Below are positions 43,015-51,395 of a stretch of DNA of 64,000 nt, one piece after another. The stretch lies in assembly GCA_001771585.1 (NCBI GenBank), contig MEUE01000001.1, positions 964,040-1,028,039 of the forward strand. The letters run 5' to 3'. Position 1 is the first letter of the stretch, and each line of letters starts with the position of its first letter. The notes below the pieces were generated by a model. That model was not told the DNA's origin. It made no database searches and was given only the letters and a program-made list of their open reading frames with translations. Both the position numbers and the translations under genes were made by a program. The stretch is from a candidate division WOR-1 bacterium RIFOXYB2_FULL_46_45. GTDB taxonomy: Bacteria > Margulisbacteria > WOR-1 > XYC2-FULL-46-14.

Positions 43015-44079
43015 ATGAAAAATGATATTGGTCTTTATAAGTTCAAATTAAAAGGAAAAAAGGAACTCGCTGAAAAGAAACGGTTTTTGTCCGATCCGGT
43101 CAACCAAATCGACCTTGAGAAAGAGAAATCGATCGTAGATTTGGTTGACGCTTTCAAAGGGGCCTCGATCCAGGCCAGAAATATCGGCGCGGCGGCGGAA
43201 GTGTTTGAAAATATGTTAACCGACAAGGCGCGCCCCACCATTTTTCTCGGTTTGGCCGGTCCTTTGATCGCCGCCGGACTGCGCAAAGTCATCCGTGATA
43301 TGATCGAATATAATCTGGTTGACGTAATCGTCTCAACCGGCGCGATTTTATATCAGGATTATTACCAGGCGCTCGGGAATAATCATTATAAAGGCGATCC
43401 GGACCAGGATGACGCCAAACTGCGCGATTTATATATCGACCGCATTTACGACACTTATGTCGACGAAGAAAAATTCGCCGAAACCGATTCCAGGATCGGA
43501 AAATTTGCCGGAACGCTTAAGCCGGGCAATTATTCCAGCCGGGAATTTATCTCTCTTCTGTCGGAAACCATCAAAGATAAAAATTCCATTCTGGTTACCG
43601 CCAAAAAACATGGGATTCCCGTCTTTTGTCCGGCCTTAAACGACAGCTCAATCGGGATTGGCTTAACCGAGCATTATTATTGGAAGATGAAGAACAAGAA
43701 ACCGGGGGTGGTGATCGATTCCATTAAAGACAATTATGAAATCACCCAGCTTATCATAAAATCAAAACAAACCGCCGCTTTTTACGTTGCCGGCGGGGTG
43801 CCGAAAAACTATATCAATGACGCGGTGGTAATGGGCTACATTTTTGGCCACGATACCGGAGGGCATAAGTACGCCCTGCAATTGACGACCGATGTTCCGC
43901 ATTGGGGCGGGTTGTCGGGTTCTACCTTAAAAGAAGCGACTTCATGGGGAAAGATTAACCGGAAGGCCAGCCGGGCAATGGCCTTTGTCGAACCTTCCGT
44001 TTCTCTTCCTTTGATAGTTGGCTACGCCTTGCAAAAGGGATTGGGAAAAAAGCGTCCTCGTTTGGCCTTGGGCAGTTAG
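43015..44079 (+). CDS. Deoxyhypusine-synthase-like protein
   Basis: 354 residues of the deoxyhypusine synthase family. The active-site Lys is in EATSWGKINRKASRA, and HDTGGHKYALQLTTD and LNDSSIGIGL match NAD/spermidine-site motifs. Bacteria lack eIF5A, so bacterial members are thought to make homospermidine or related polyamines; which one is not evident here. The last 10 bases are also the first 10 of the tRNA-Val(CAC) gene. Confidence 0.9.
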   Translation: MKNDIGLYKFKLKGKKELAEKKRFLSDPVNQIDLEKEKSIVDLVDAFKGASIQARNIGAAAEVFENMLTDKARPTIFLGLAGPLIAAGLRKVIRDMIEYNLVDVIVSTGAILYQDYYQALGNNHYKGDPDQDDAKLRDLYIDRIYDTYVDEEKFAETDSRIGKFAGTLKPGNYSSREFISLLSETIKDKNSILVTAKKHGIPVFCPALNDSSIGIGLTEHYYWKMKNKKPGVVIDSIKDNYEITQLIIKSKQTAAFYVAGGVPKNYINDAVVMGYIFGHDTGGHKYALQLTTDVPHWGGLSGSTLKEATSWGKINRKASRAMAFVEPSVSLPLIVGYALQKGLGKKRPRLALGS

Positions 44080-44141
44080 TTCAGTGGTAGAATGCCTGCT
44101 TCACACGCAGGAGGTCGCTGGTTCGATCCCAGCACTGCCCA
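44070..44141 (+). tRNA. tRNA-Val (anticodon CAC)
   Basis: 72 bases, acceptor GGGCAGT/ACTGCCC, anticodon stem CCTGC around TTCACAC (anticodon CAC), T-arm GGTTCGATCCC. CCA is not encoded. The 5' end overlaps the coding end of the DHS-like gene by 10 bases. The 3' end is followed at once by TGTGAGTCTTGAG, as for the other tRNA-Val. Confidence 0.95.
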
Positions 44142-44236
44142 TGTGAGTCTTGAGCAATAGTTTGAGTCTTGAGTATTGAGCTAGGCAGCCATTAAGGAAA
44201 AGACTCAAGACTCACTACTCACACTGGAACTCACAC
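44142..44236 (-). repeat. Palindromic GTGTGAGTTCC repeat, copy 3 (inverted)
   Basis: About 95 bases, the reverse complement of copy 1 including its ACTATTGCTCAAGAC end. It starts directly at the 3' end of tRNA-Val(CAC). The central 15 bases differ from the other copies. Confidence 0.8.
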
Positions 44237-44374
44237 TTGTATTGTTTATTCTTCACCTTGTTCCTATCCCTTCCCCCTCCTCCACATAAAAATTGCGAGC
44301 GCCGAATATTATAGTTTATTTATGGATAGCTCGAGTAAAAAACTGGTTAAGAGTATTCTTTCTAGAAGAAGAAA

Positions 44375-44394
44375 CCCCACCACTTGCGGTGGGG
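44375..44394. repeat. REP-like hairpin
   Basis: CCCCACC, a 6-base loop, GGTGGGG, followed by AGTTAGG. Such hairpins resemble the ends of IS200/IS605-type or REP elements, but no transposase is present. The rest of the 44237-44447 gap shows nothing else I can name. Confidence 0.4.
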
Positions 44395-44447
44395 AGTTAG
44401 GTCTTTGGGTGTTGCAAAGCGGAAGCCAGGAGAGTGTTTTGTAGATG

Positions 44448-45251
44448 CTATCTAGTTACTTCAATTCTATTCGCAACGTCGGGATTTGAGGAATAGGCCA
44501 TATATAAAACTAATCCAAACTCAACACAAACTTGTTTTGTAAACGCCATAAGTTCGACAAGAGAACGTCTGCCAAAGAGATATTCCCGTTCTAACTTATC
44601 TATCGTTCTTTCCATTGCTTCCTGATTTAATCTTGGAGTAGCTGTTGTTTTTAAAACAAGCATTGTCGTTTGCTGCCACGCCACCATCATAAATACTTGT
44701 TCTTCATCACCGATAAATGTTTTGAAGTCACGCCCACTAAAATGTAAACCCGCAGTTTCTGACCCAGGATGGGTATGAACAAAACCACTCCTTTTGTAAG
44801 CATTTAGAAACGTACTGGGGAAACTCCATGAAAGTTTGACTGAAGTTTCTGTTCCTCTAGTGATCTCATTTGAAGCAATTAGCTTGCTCTCCAATGTGCT
44901 TACAAGAAACGTCCTGGCATGCTCTAAACCACTCCCCCTGGTAAGATCACTTAGTCTTCTTGTGATTTGACTAAGAAATCCAATCTTAATAGTATCGGGC
45001 CTCGTTCTTGCTTCTAAGTAGCTGCCATAAGTAGACATAGAGATAACTCTTTCTCTAAAAGCTGCAAAGTCCCATTTTGGAATAAAATGGTTTCTGTCAG
45101 AAGCCCGTGCCGTTCCACCAATAGGAGATTGCCTCGGAGTAGTATAAGCATATGGAATTCCAGCGCCTCTGTTTGAAGGGGCAGTATGTGGGGAACTAGT
45201 CGCCGGTACTCCAAAAACCGAATAAAGACTACCGTATGGACCGCTTTTCAT
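44448..45251 (-). CDS. JAMM/MPN+ metalloprotease-like protein
   Basis: 267 residues. SGFVHTHPGSETAGLHFSGRD near residue 155 fits the JAMM zinc motif: HxHP, nine residues, SxxD (given in outline). An upstream Glu in LIASNEITRGTE could be the catalytic acid, and EEQVFMMVAW fits the next strand. JAMM enzymes cut isopeptide or peptide bonds, often after ubiquitin-like tails. The N-terminal 50 residues are Ser/Pro/Gly rich and probably disordered. It has the sigma-28-like promoter. No ubiquitin-like partner is seen next to it. Confidence 0.6.
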   Translation of the reverse strand: MKSGPYGSLYSVFGVPATSSPHTAPSNRGAGIPYAYTTPRQSPIGGTARASDRNHFIPKWDFAAFRERVISMSTYGSYLEARTRPDTIKIGFLSQITRRLSDLTRGSGLEHARTFLVSTLESKLIASNEITRGTETSVKLSWSFPSTFLNAYKRSGFVHTHPGSETAGLHFSGRDFKTFIGDEEQVFMMVAWQQTTMLVLKTTATPRLNQEAMERTIDKLEREYLFGRRSLVELMAFTKQVCVEFGLVLYMAYSSNPDVANRIEVTR

Positions 45252-45287
45252 TTTTTACCTCTCAGTTTATTATATTGATCTATATAT

Positions 45288-45314
45288 ATATCGTCAAATT
45301 TCAATGGAAATTTC
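45288..45314 (-). promoter_or_regulatory. Sigma-28-like promoter of the JAMM gene
   Basis: Minus strand GAAATTTC, 11 bases, GACGATAT, then a TA run ending ATATAGA, nearly identical to the 2608 site. Confidence 0.5.
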
Positions 45315-45444
45315 ATTTTAAAACCGCCGCTCTTCGCGGGCTTGCACCGAGCGTAGTCGAGGTGGTGTGGTTAAGCGGATATCCGCAAATAGTGCTTGCT
45401 TGCCGATAGGCGGATTAGGTATAATTAACCCGGAGGCGATAAAA

Positions 45445-45606
45445 ATGACCGACCAAAGACCGACCGCGAGCGAACTTTTGAACCAGGTGGCCGAATTTGA
45501 AAATACTCTTTCAACCCTCCAGAAAAATGTCAGCGAGCTGAAGAACCGCCTGATGCGCAACCGCGATCAGCATGGCGACGACGTCTCTCAGTGGCCGAAC
45601 TTATAA
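45445..45606 (+). CDS. Small coiled-coil protein
   Basis: A 53-residue protein starting at ATG 45445 with GGAGG 9 bases upstream and a TATAAT box at 45420-45425. The centre (LLNQVAEFENTLSTLQKNVS then ELKNRLM) has heptad spacing of hydrophobic residues, so a short coiled coil is likely. No signal peptide. Its end overlaps the convergent gene by 6 bases. The function is unknown. Confidence 0.6.
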   Translation: MTDQRPTASELLNQVAEFENTLSTLQKNVSELKNRLMRNRDQHGDDVSQWPNL

Positions 45607-46230
45607 TACCAATACTTCTTTTTCTGTTTTCACGGCGCCGGTATTACCCGCGAGTGTCCTTCTTTTTGCCATCTCATCCTCGACAATCTCAAGCCTTTGC
45701 CCAAGGTCGTTATAAATTAGAAGCGTTCTTTTTGTATGTTGAGCCGACGGCAAGTCATACTTGACAGCAAAATCGAAAGAGTCCTGAGTTCGCCGGAAGG
45801 TTTTTTCCATAATTTTCCCCCAAAAACGGACCACGCATTTTTCTCCGGGCAATCCCCACAAAGAAAATCTGGCTAGCCCCAAAATTGCGCCGATTGCCGA
45901 AGAAAAACTGGAATCAAAAAGTTCCAGTTCAAGCTTGTGTAGGAGCATTGCGGCCGGATCAATATCGTCAAACCTATACAAGGTTTGTTCCAGGATGTTT
46001 TCCGGTGCAACGGCAAAAACCCTGGTATAATTAAGAATTATTTCTTTTGGTGTCCCTCTGGTTAAAGTTGCCGCTCCGCCAAAGGTTTCCGGAAGATGTT
46101 TTGAGGCCGGAATTATTACCAACGGGTCCAGTCCTTGTGCCTTCTGGCGGCCTATCATTGCAAGCATCGGATCCCAGGACGGCGAATGCGGATAACACGG
46201 AAAAGTCGGGGTAACGTGTACAAATCTCAT
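45601..46230 (-). CDS. Hypothetical protein, possibly GT4-like N-terminus
   Basis: 209 residues, family not recognised. The start MRFVHVTPTFPCYPHS and MIGRQKAQGLDPLVIIPAS loosely recall the first strand and helix of GT-B glycosyltransferases, but the nucleotide-binding half is missing, so this is not a full enzyme of that kind. The predicted promoter ends 7 bases before the ATG and there is no Shine-Dalgarno, so the mRNA is probably leaderless. Confidence 0.5.
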   Translation of the reverse strand: MRFVHVTPTFPCYPHSPSWDPMLAMIGRQKAQGLDPLVIIPASKHLPETFGGAATLTRGTPKEIILNYTRVFAVAPENILEQTLYRFDDIDPAAMLLHKLELELFDSSFSSAIGAILGLARFSLWGLPGEKCVVRFWGKIMEKTFRRTQDSFDFAVKYDLPSAQHTKRTLLIYNDLGQRLEIVEDEMAKRRTLAGNTGAVKTEKEVLVL

Positions 46231-46237
46231 TTGTTTT

Positions 46238-46264
46238 ATTTCATCCCGTTTTTTAAAAAATTTC
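46238..46264 (-). promoter_or_regulatory. Sigma-28-like element of the 45601-46230 gene
   Basis: Minus strand GAAATTTT, 11 bases, GATGAAAT. The -35 overlaps the stop of the preceding gene. Confidence 0.35.
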
Positions 46265-46628
46265 AGGTTATTTTGCGCGATGCCCGATGGATGAAATTTG
46301 CCGCTTCTTCGACACAGCCGAGGCAGGGAAGCTGTCTTTTTGCCCGGATCTCTTTGCAGGACAAAGACGAAGCTTTTTCTTTGAAGTATTTTTCAAATTC
46401 TTCCGACTTTTCCGGACAGCAATATTTTTCAATAATCGCTTTCCCCGACCAATAGGCCCCGCAAACCCCCTCCGGAGCGCCCCCTCCGCCGTAGCCCTGT
46501 GCCAGAGAGATCAGATTCTCATCAATTCTCATCTCATTTTTAAAAGCGGAGAGGACTGCCTGTGCGCAGTTTTGTCTCTTTTCTCCGTCTTTCCCCAGGA
46601 AGATGTTTTTGGCCTTTTCTTTTGTCAT
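46263..46628 (-). CDS. C_GCAxxG_C_C family redox protein
   Basis: 121 residues with the Cys spacing of this family: NCAQAVL near the N-terminus, GGAPEGVCGAYW, and C-terminal LSCKEI and LPCLGCVEEA. Members are thought to bind a metal or cluster; the exact role is unknown. One base separates it from the MFS gene upstream, so the two are probably co-transcribed. Confidence 0.8.
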   Translation of the reverse strand: MTKEKAKNIFLGKDGEKRQNCAQAVLSAFKNEMRIDENLISLAQGYGGGGAPEGVCGAYWSGKAIIEKYCCPEKSEEFEKYFKEKASSLSCKEIRAKRQLPCLGCVEEAANFIHRASRKIT

Positions 46629-46629
46629 C

Positions 46630-47883
46630 CTAAACTCCTTCCTCCATTAAAATTCCCAGCTTTTTATAGATTGTTTTTATTTCCACGGCCAGTTTTGGCA
46701 ACGATAAAAAAAAGACTGCGCTTCCGACCAGACAGATTAGGCCGCTGGCGAAAAAAGTGACCGGAACCCCAAAGCGCCCGGCGATCAAACCGGCCAAAAG
46801 GCTCCCCAGCGGTGCCGTTCCCATAAAAGCGGTGATAAATAAACTCATGATCCTTCCCCGTTTGTCTTCGTCAACGATCATCTGTAAAATAGTGTTTCCC
46901 GATGACATTAGCACCATCATCGCAAACCCGATTAAGACAATTAAAACGGAAGATAAGAGCAGGGTCTTTGCGAATGCGAGAAAAAATAACCCGATCCCCA
47001 TACCAACAGCGGCCAAACCGATGATCCTATCAAGCCCGACCGCCGATTTTCGGGAGGCCAGATAGATCGATCCAATTACGGCTCCCAATCCGGTTATTCC
47101 CATCAAAAAACCGAGCAGCTGCGGACCGCCGCGCAAAACCTCTTTGGCAAAAACCGGCATAATAATGGTGTAAGACATGCCGATGGTGCTCATTAGAGCC
47201 ATAAACAACAGAAGAGACCGGATCGGATGCGATCGGGCGGCATAAGCGAGTCCTTCTTTTAATTCCAGAAGGAGATTGGCGGAAGGTTTTTTCTTTTTTG
47301 GAATAATTCGCATCATCAAAAGAGAAAAGAGGACCGCCAGGTAGCTTACGGCATTTATTAAAAAGCAAAAACCCTCTCCCCAGGCGGCGATAATGATCCC
47401 GGCAAGCGACGGCCCAATCAGGCGGGCCACATGCACCAGGGAAGAATTAAGCGCGATGGCGTTACCAAGATCGTGTTTGTTTTCGACGATCTCGCTGACA
47501 AAGGCTTGCCGCGCGGTCATATCAAAGGCGTTTATTAATCCCAAAAAAGCGCTTAGGAAAATTATCAGTTGGATTGATAGTGTCCCGGAAAAAAAGAGCA
47601 AAGCCAGAAGTATAGCCTGCAGCATGGAGAGAACTTGGGTGAGCAGGATAATTTTATGTTTATTGGAGCGGTCAATAACCACTCCGGCAAAAGGGGAGAT
47701 AATTGAAAGGGGAATTTGTCCGGCAAAGCCGACGATTCCCAAAAGGAGCGCGGAGCCGGTCAGCCGGTAGACCAGCCAGGAAAGGGCGATGTTCTGCATC
47801 CAGGTACCGGTTATCGAAAGGGTCTGTCCAAAAAATAGCAGGCGGAAATTCTTGTTCGCCAGGCTTCTCACAATTTTTCGCAT
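46630..47883 (-). CDS. MFS transporter, enterobactin-exporter-like
   Basis: 417 residues with twelve predicted membrane helices. NKNFRLLFFGQTLSITGTWMQNIALSWLVYRLT is the typical start of the MFS_3/EntS-like group (in outline), with PFAGVVIDRSNKHKI as the loop 2-3 motif. A drug or small-molecule exporter is likely; the substrate is not known. Confidence 0.85.
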   Translation of the reverse strand: MRKIVRSLANKNFRLLFFGQTLSITGTWMQNIALSWLVYRLTGSALLLGIVGFAGQIPLSIISPFAGVVIDRSNKHKIILLTQVLSMLQAILLALLFFSGTLSIQLIIFLSAFLGLINAFDMTARQAFVSEIVENKHDLGNAIALNSSLVHVARLIGPSLAGIIIAAWGEGFCFLINAVSYLAVLFSLLMMRIIPKKKKPSANLLLELKEGLAYAARSHPIRSLLLFMALMSTIGMSYTIIMPVFAKEVLRGGPQLLGFLMGITGLGAVIGSIYLASRKSAVGLDRIIGLAAVGMGIGLFFLAFAKTLLLSSVLIVLIGFAMMVLMSSGNTILQMIVDEDKRGRIMSLFITAFMGTAPLGSLLAGLIAGRFGVPVTFFASGLICLVGSAVFFLSLPKLAVEIKTIYKKLGILMEEGV

Positions 47884-47913
47884 GGGGTGATTTTATTATA
47901 TAACAATTCGGAA

Positions 47914-48891
47914 CTATAAAGAACTTACGATTCTTTGTATAAGATGTCGGGTCTCTTGTTGCTGATTTGGGACCAAAAAGTAACTTGGGCTGGTGGCGAT
48001 TGTTATAAAGTCCGCCTGCCTGGCTATCTCGATTATTCTTTCAATATCTGCTTCCTTGTTATACTTTGGATCTTCAGGATGATTATAATGGGGACAAAAG
48101 AAATCAAGATCAAGATCCAAAACGACCGGCTTTCCTTCCCTTCTGCTTTTATCAATTGCTTCCCGGTATTTTTCCAGTGAAAGTTCGGTCAGGTCAAGGC
48201 AGCTTGAAGTATAGTTGTTGTCCGAATCGGAATAAAATTTTTTAGTTTCAATTCCCCGGCCGTTAAAAAAAGGATGGATAAAATAAAATAGTGCATGAGG
48301 GTCAATCGCCCCAATTCTTTGGCCAAAATCGATAAAATTGCAAATTTCTACCTCTTCCCAAGTTATACTTGCTATTTCTTTCAGAGATAAAGGGAATCCT
48401 TTTAAGCCACGACTTGATGCTCGGCAGGGATCATGATCGGGATGAGAATCGATATGGATTAAAACGGCGTTTTCTCCAATTATCCCTGTTTCCTTGGCCA
48501 AAGCCCAGGCAAAGGCCGCATGGGTATGGTCGTCACTGACAAAAACCAGTTTTCCTGTTTTTGTTGGAATTAGCAGGTATTCTTTCAGGTAAGGCATTGA
48601 TATTTCGGAATCGGCATTTTCCGGTTTGCCTCTTACTTGATAAAAACTTAAATCTTGATGGTGGCCGATAACGATCGGGCTTACTCTTTGTTCCGGAAAT
48701 ACGTGTTTTCTTCCAAAACCAACCGCTCTTATATTGTTATAATATGTGCAGGATATTCCAGAACAGCTGGGAGAAAAATGCCGAAGCAGTTTGTCGGCGT
48801 AAAAACCGGAGTACAGCTTTCCCAAAATTGCTGTTCCAATTACACCTCGATATCGTGCGGCTACGGCTCTGGCGGCCTCTATTCTGCTCAT
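47914..48891 (-). CDS. UPF0489-type (arginase-like fold) protein
   Basis: 325 residues. DDHTHAAFAWALA, VLIHIDSHPDHDP, CNFIDFG and VVLDLDLDFFCP match the UPF0489 pattern; the HxDxHxD and DxDLDFF motifs look like binuclear metal sites of the arginase/deacetylase fold. The activity of this family is not established to my knowledge. The promoter element at 48898-48924 ends 6 bases before the ATG, implying a leaderless mRNA. Confidence 0.7.
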   Translation of the reverse strand: MSRIEAARAVAARYRGVIGTAILGKLYSGFYADKLLRHFSPSCSGISCTYYNNIRAVGFGRKHVFPEQRVSPIVIGHHQDLSFYQVRGKPENADSEISMPYLKEYLLIPTKTGKLVFVSDDHTHAAFAWALAKETGIIGENAVLIHIDSHPDHDPCRASSRGLKGFPLSLKEIASITWEEVEICNFIDFGQRIGAIDPHALFYFIHPFFNGRGIETKKFYSDSDNNYTSSCLDLTELSLEKYREAIDKSRREGKPVVLDLDLDFFCPHYNHPEDPKYNKEADIERIIEIARQADFITIATSPSYFLVPNQQQETRHLIQRIVSSL

Positions 48892-48897
48892 GTCTAT

Positions 48898-48924
48898 TTA
48901 TCATTCAAAAATGGCGGAAATTTC
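48898..48924 (-). promoter_or_regulatory. Sigma-28-like promoter of the UPF0489 gene
   Basis: Minus strand GAAATTTC, 11 bases, AATGATAA: one mismatch to the core consensus. Confidence 0.45.
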
Positions 48925-48990
48925 AACTTATCTTGAAAAAATACCTCAATTCTGATATTCTGGTATTTGGATGTTCTGATAATCTGATAC

Positions 48991-49062
48991 GGCCCCATCG
49001 TCTAGGGGTTAGGACACCAGCTTTTCAAGCTGAGAACCGGGGTTCGATTCCCCGTGGGGCTA
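48991..49062 (+). tRNA. tRNA-Glu (anticodon TTC)
   Basis: 72 bases with acceptor GGCCCCA/TGGGGCT, D-arm TCGTCTAGGGGTTAGGACACC, anticodon loop TTTTCAA (TTC) and T-arm GGTTCGATTCC. CCA is not encoded. A TTGAAA-N17-TATTCT promoter is possible just upstream. mtnP begins 15 bases after it. Confidence 0.95.
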
Positions 49063-49077
49063 CTCAAAAGGAATAAT

Positions 49078-49809
49078 ATGCCAATCGGTATTATCGGCGG
49101 TTCGGGACTTGATGATCCGCAATTGCTAAAAGAGGTAAAAGATAAAGAGATCGAGACCCCGTACGGCGAACCCTCTTCCAAACTGACTTTTGGAAAGTTC
49201 GAAGGGAAAGAGGTCGTAATTCTGGCCCGCCACTCCAAAGACCACTCCATCTACCCGACCGGAGTGAATTTCCGCGCCAACATCTGGGCGCTCAAAGAGG
49301 CCGGCTGTAAAATAATTTTAGCCACCACCGCGGTTGGATCGCTTAAAGAAGAGATCAAACCGGGAGACCTGGTCTTCCCCGACCAGTTTATCGACTTTAC
49401 CAAACTGCGCCATCTCACTTTTTTCCACGATAAAGTCATCCATACCGCCATGGCCGATCCCTTCGATAAAGATTTACGTGAACTGTTGATCGGTTGTGCC
49501 AAGAAACTCGGGTTCTCTTTTCATTCAAAAGGGACGGTTGTCACAATCGAAGGCCCGCGCTTCTCTACCCGGGCCGAATCGCACATGTTCCGCCAGTGGG
49601 GAGCGGACATCATCAATATGTCTTCTGTTCCCGAAGTTGTTTTGGCCAATGAACTGGGGATGAAATACCAGGCGATCGCCATGTCGACCGATTACGACTG
49701 CTGGAGAGTGGGGGAGGAGCCGGTGACCTTTGAAATGGTCATGAAGGTAATGAAGGAAAACGCCGAAAAGGTCAAAAAATTATTATTGGAGGCGATTGTA
49801 CATCTATGA
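49078..49809 (+). CDS. mtnP: S-methyl-5'-thioadenosine phosphorylase
   Basis: MtnP cleaves methylthioadenosine to adenine and methylthioribose 1-phosphate. 243 residues from ATG 49078: GIIGGSGLDD, ARHSKDHSIYP, TIEGPRFSTRAES and NMSSVPEVVLANE. STDYDCW carries the Asp that selects 6-aminopurines, supporting MTA over guanosine. It overlaps apt, which salvages the adenine product. Confidence 0.94.
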   Translation: MPIGIIGGSGLDDPQLLKEVKDKEIETPYGEPSSKLTFGKFEGKEVVILARHSKDHSIYPTGVNFRANIWALKEAGCKIILATTAVGSLKEEIKPGDLVFPDQFIDFTKLRHLTFFHDKVIHTAMADPFDKDLRELLIGCAKKLGFSFHSKGTVVTIEGPRFSTRAESHMFRQWGADIINMSSVPEVVLANELGMKYQAIAMSTDYDCWRVGEEPVTFEMVMKVMKENAEKVKKLLLEAIVHL

Positions 49810-50330
49810 AATTAGAAAAACATATAAGAACCGTCCCGCATTTTCCCAAAGAGGGGATCATGTTCAAGGATATTACGACCTTATTAAAACATAAAGACGC
49901 TTTCCGATTCGCGATCAAGGAATTTACAGAGAGATATAGGGATTCCGGCATCACCAAAGTAGTCGGAGCCGAATCGCGCGGGTTTATCTTCGGCGCGGTC
50001 TTGGCGCACGAGCTCAATTGCGGCTTTGTCCCCGCCCGCAAAAAAGGGAAACTCCCCGCCAAATCGATTTCGGAAGAATACGAACTGGAGTACGGAACCG
50101 ATTCTTTGCATATGCATGAAGACGCGATTGAAAAAGGGGACAAGGTTTTGGTGGTGGATGATTTAATCGCCACTGGCGGTACAGTTAAAGCGGTTTGCGA
50201 TATGGTCAAAAAACTCGGCGGCACCGTTGTCGAATGCTCCTTCTTAATCGAGCTGACCTTCCTAAAAGGAAGGGAGAAGCTCGGTAATATCCCGGCCTTC
50301 TCCCTTATAACCTACGATTCGGAGGAGTGA
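49806..50330 (+). CDS. apt: Adenine phosphoribosyltransferase
   Basis: Apt converts adenine and PRPP to AMP. 174 residues: RTVPHFPKEGIMFKDITTLL start, ESRGFIFGAVLAHEL, and the PRPP-binding VLVVDDLIATGGT. It is coupled to mtnP by a 4-base overlap, forming an MTA-adenine-AMP salvage pair. Convergent with rpoD, 4 bases between stops. Confidence 0.96.
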   Translation: MKLEKHIRTVPHFPKEGIMFKDITTLLKHKDAFRFAIKEFTERYRDSGITKVVGAESRGFIFGAVLAHELNCGFVPARKKGKLPAKSISEEYELEYGTDSLHMHEDAIEKGDKVLVVDDLIATGGTVKAVCDMVKKLGGTVVECSFLIELTFLKGREKLGNIPAFSLITYDSEE

Positions 50331-50334
50331 CTTC

Positions 50335-51378
50335 CTACTGCAAATATTCCCTTAACTTTCTCGCTCGCGTAGGGTGCTTTAACTTCCGCAAAGCTTTCGC
50401 TTCAATTTGACGAATGCGTTCGCGGGTGACGCGGAATTCGCGTCCAACCTCTTCCAAAGTTCGCGGGTGCCCGTCATCCAATCCAAAGCGCATCTTAAGG
50501 ACCATCTTTTCCCGTTCGGTTAATGCCTTCATCACTTCTTCCAGATCGTCGCGCAAAAGCCCCTGGGTCACAATCTCTTCCGGTGCCTGCAGTCCGGCAT
50601 CTTCCACAAAATCTCCCAGCCTTGATGAATCTTCGTCTCCGACCGGCATCTCAAGAGAGAGTGGAACCTGCGAAACTTTGATGATTTCGCGAACTTTGTC
50701 GATTGAGACGCGCGCCCGCTTGGCGATCTCGCGTTCGGTCGGTTTGCGTCCGAGCTTTTGCAAAAGCTGGCGTGAAATTTTCCTCATCCGGTTGATCGTC
50801 TCAACCATGTGCACCGGAATGCGGATGGTGCGTGCCTGGTCGGCAATCGCGCGGGTGATCGCCTGCCTGATCCACCAGGTGGCGTAAGTAGAAAATTTGT
50901 AGCCCTTGCGGTGATCGAATTTTTCAACCGCGCGGATCAAGCCGAGGTTCCCTTCCTGGACCAAATCCAAAAAGAGCATCCCGCGGCCGGTATATTTTTT
51001 GGCGATCGAGACCACCAGGCGCAAATTGGAATTAACCAGCTTGTGTTTGGCGCGTTCTTCGTTCCGCTTGACCCTTTTGGCAAGGGAAACTTCTTCCTCT
51101 CCGGTTAGAAGCGGATAGCGGCCGATCTCCCGAAGGTACATCCTGACGGTATCGTCGATCCCGAAACCTTTGACCGATTCGATGTCCGCTTTGTTTTTCG
51201 GGACAAAGAAATTGGCATCGGCCGGTTTCTTTCCCTTTGATTCCGAGATCTCAACCCCGGTATCAAGCAGGGCCTCGATCTCGTCAAGGTTTTTTTCCGG
51301 TTCGGGATACATCTTCAGGATTTCATCCGGAGTGATGTAGCTTTTTCCGCCGACTCTTGGACTCTCAATCATTTTCAT
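50335..51378 (-). CDS. rpoD: Primary RNA polymerase sigma factor
   Basis: A group 1/2 sigma-70 factor of 347 residues. Region 1.2 ([18 protein letters not shown]), region 2 ([27 protein letters not shown] in outline, then [19 protein letters not shown]), region 3 and region 4 ([24 protein letters not shown]) are complete. The N-terminal region 1.1 is short. It follows dnaG as in many bacteria. The intergenic promoter at 51396-51423 is of the sigma-28-like type, so another sigma factor may help to express it. Confidence 0.95.
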   Translation of the reverse strand: MKMIESPRVGGKSYITPDEILKMYPEPEKNLDEIEALLDTGVEISESKGKKPADANFFVPKNKADIESVKGFGIDDTVRMYLREIGRYPLLTGEEEVSLAKRVKRNEERAKHKLVNSNLRLVVSIAKKYTGRGMLFLDLVQEGNLGLIRAVEKFDHRKGYKFSTYATWWIRQAITRAIADQARTIRIPVHMVETINRMRKISRQLLQKLGRKPTEREIAKRARVSIDKVREIIKVSQVPLSLEMPVGDEDSSRLGDFVEDAGLQAPEEIVTQGLLRDDLEEVMKALTEREKMVLKMRFGLDDGHPRTLEEVGREFRVTRERIRQIEAKALRKLKHPTRARKLREYLQ

Positions 51379-51395
51379 CTGTCCCTCCTATATTT

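Noticed and set aside
44375-44394. Intrinsic terminator
   Set aside because: The GC-rich hairpin has no T-run on either side and no gene ends towards it closely; a REP-like element fits better.
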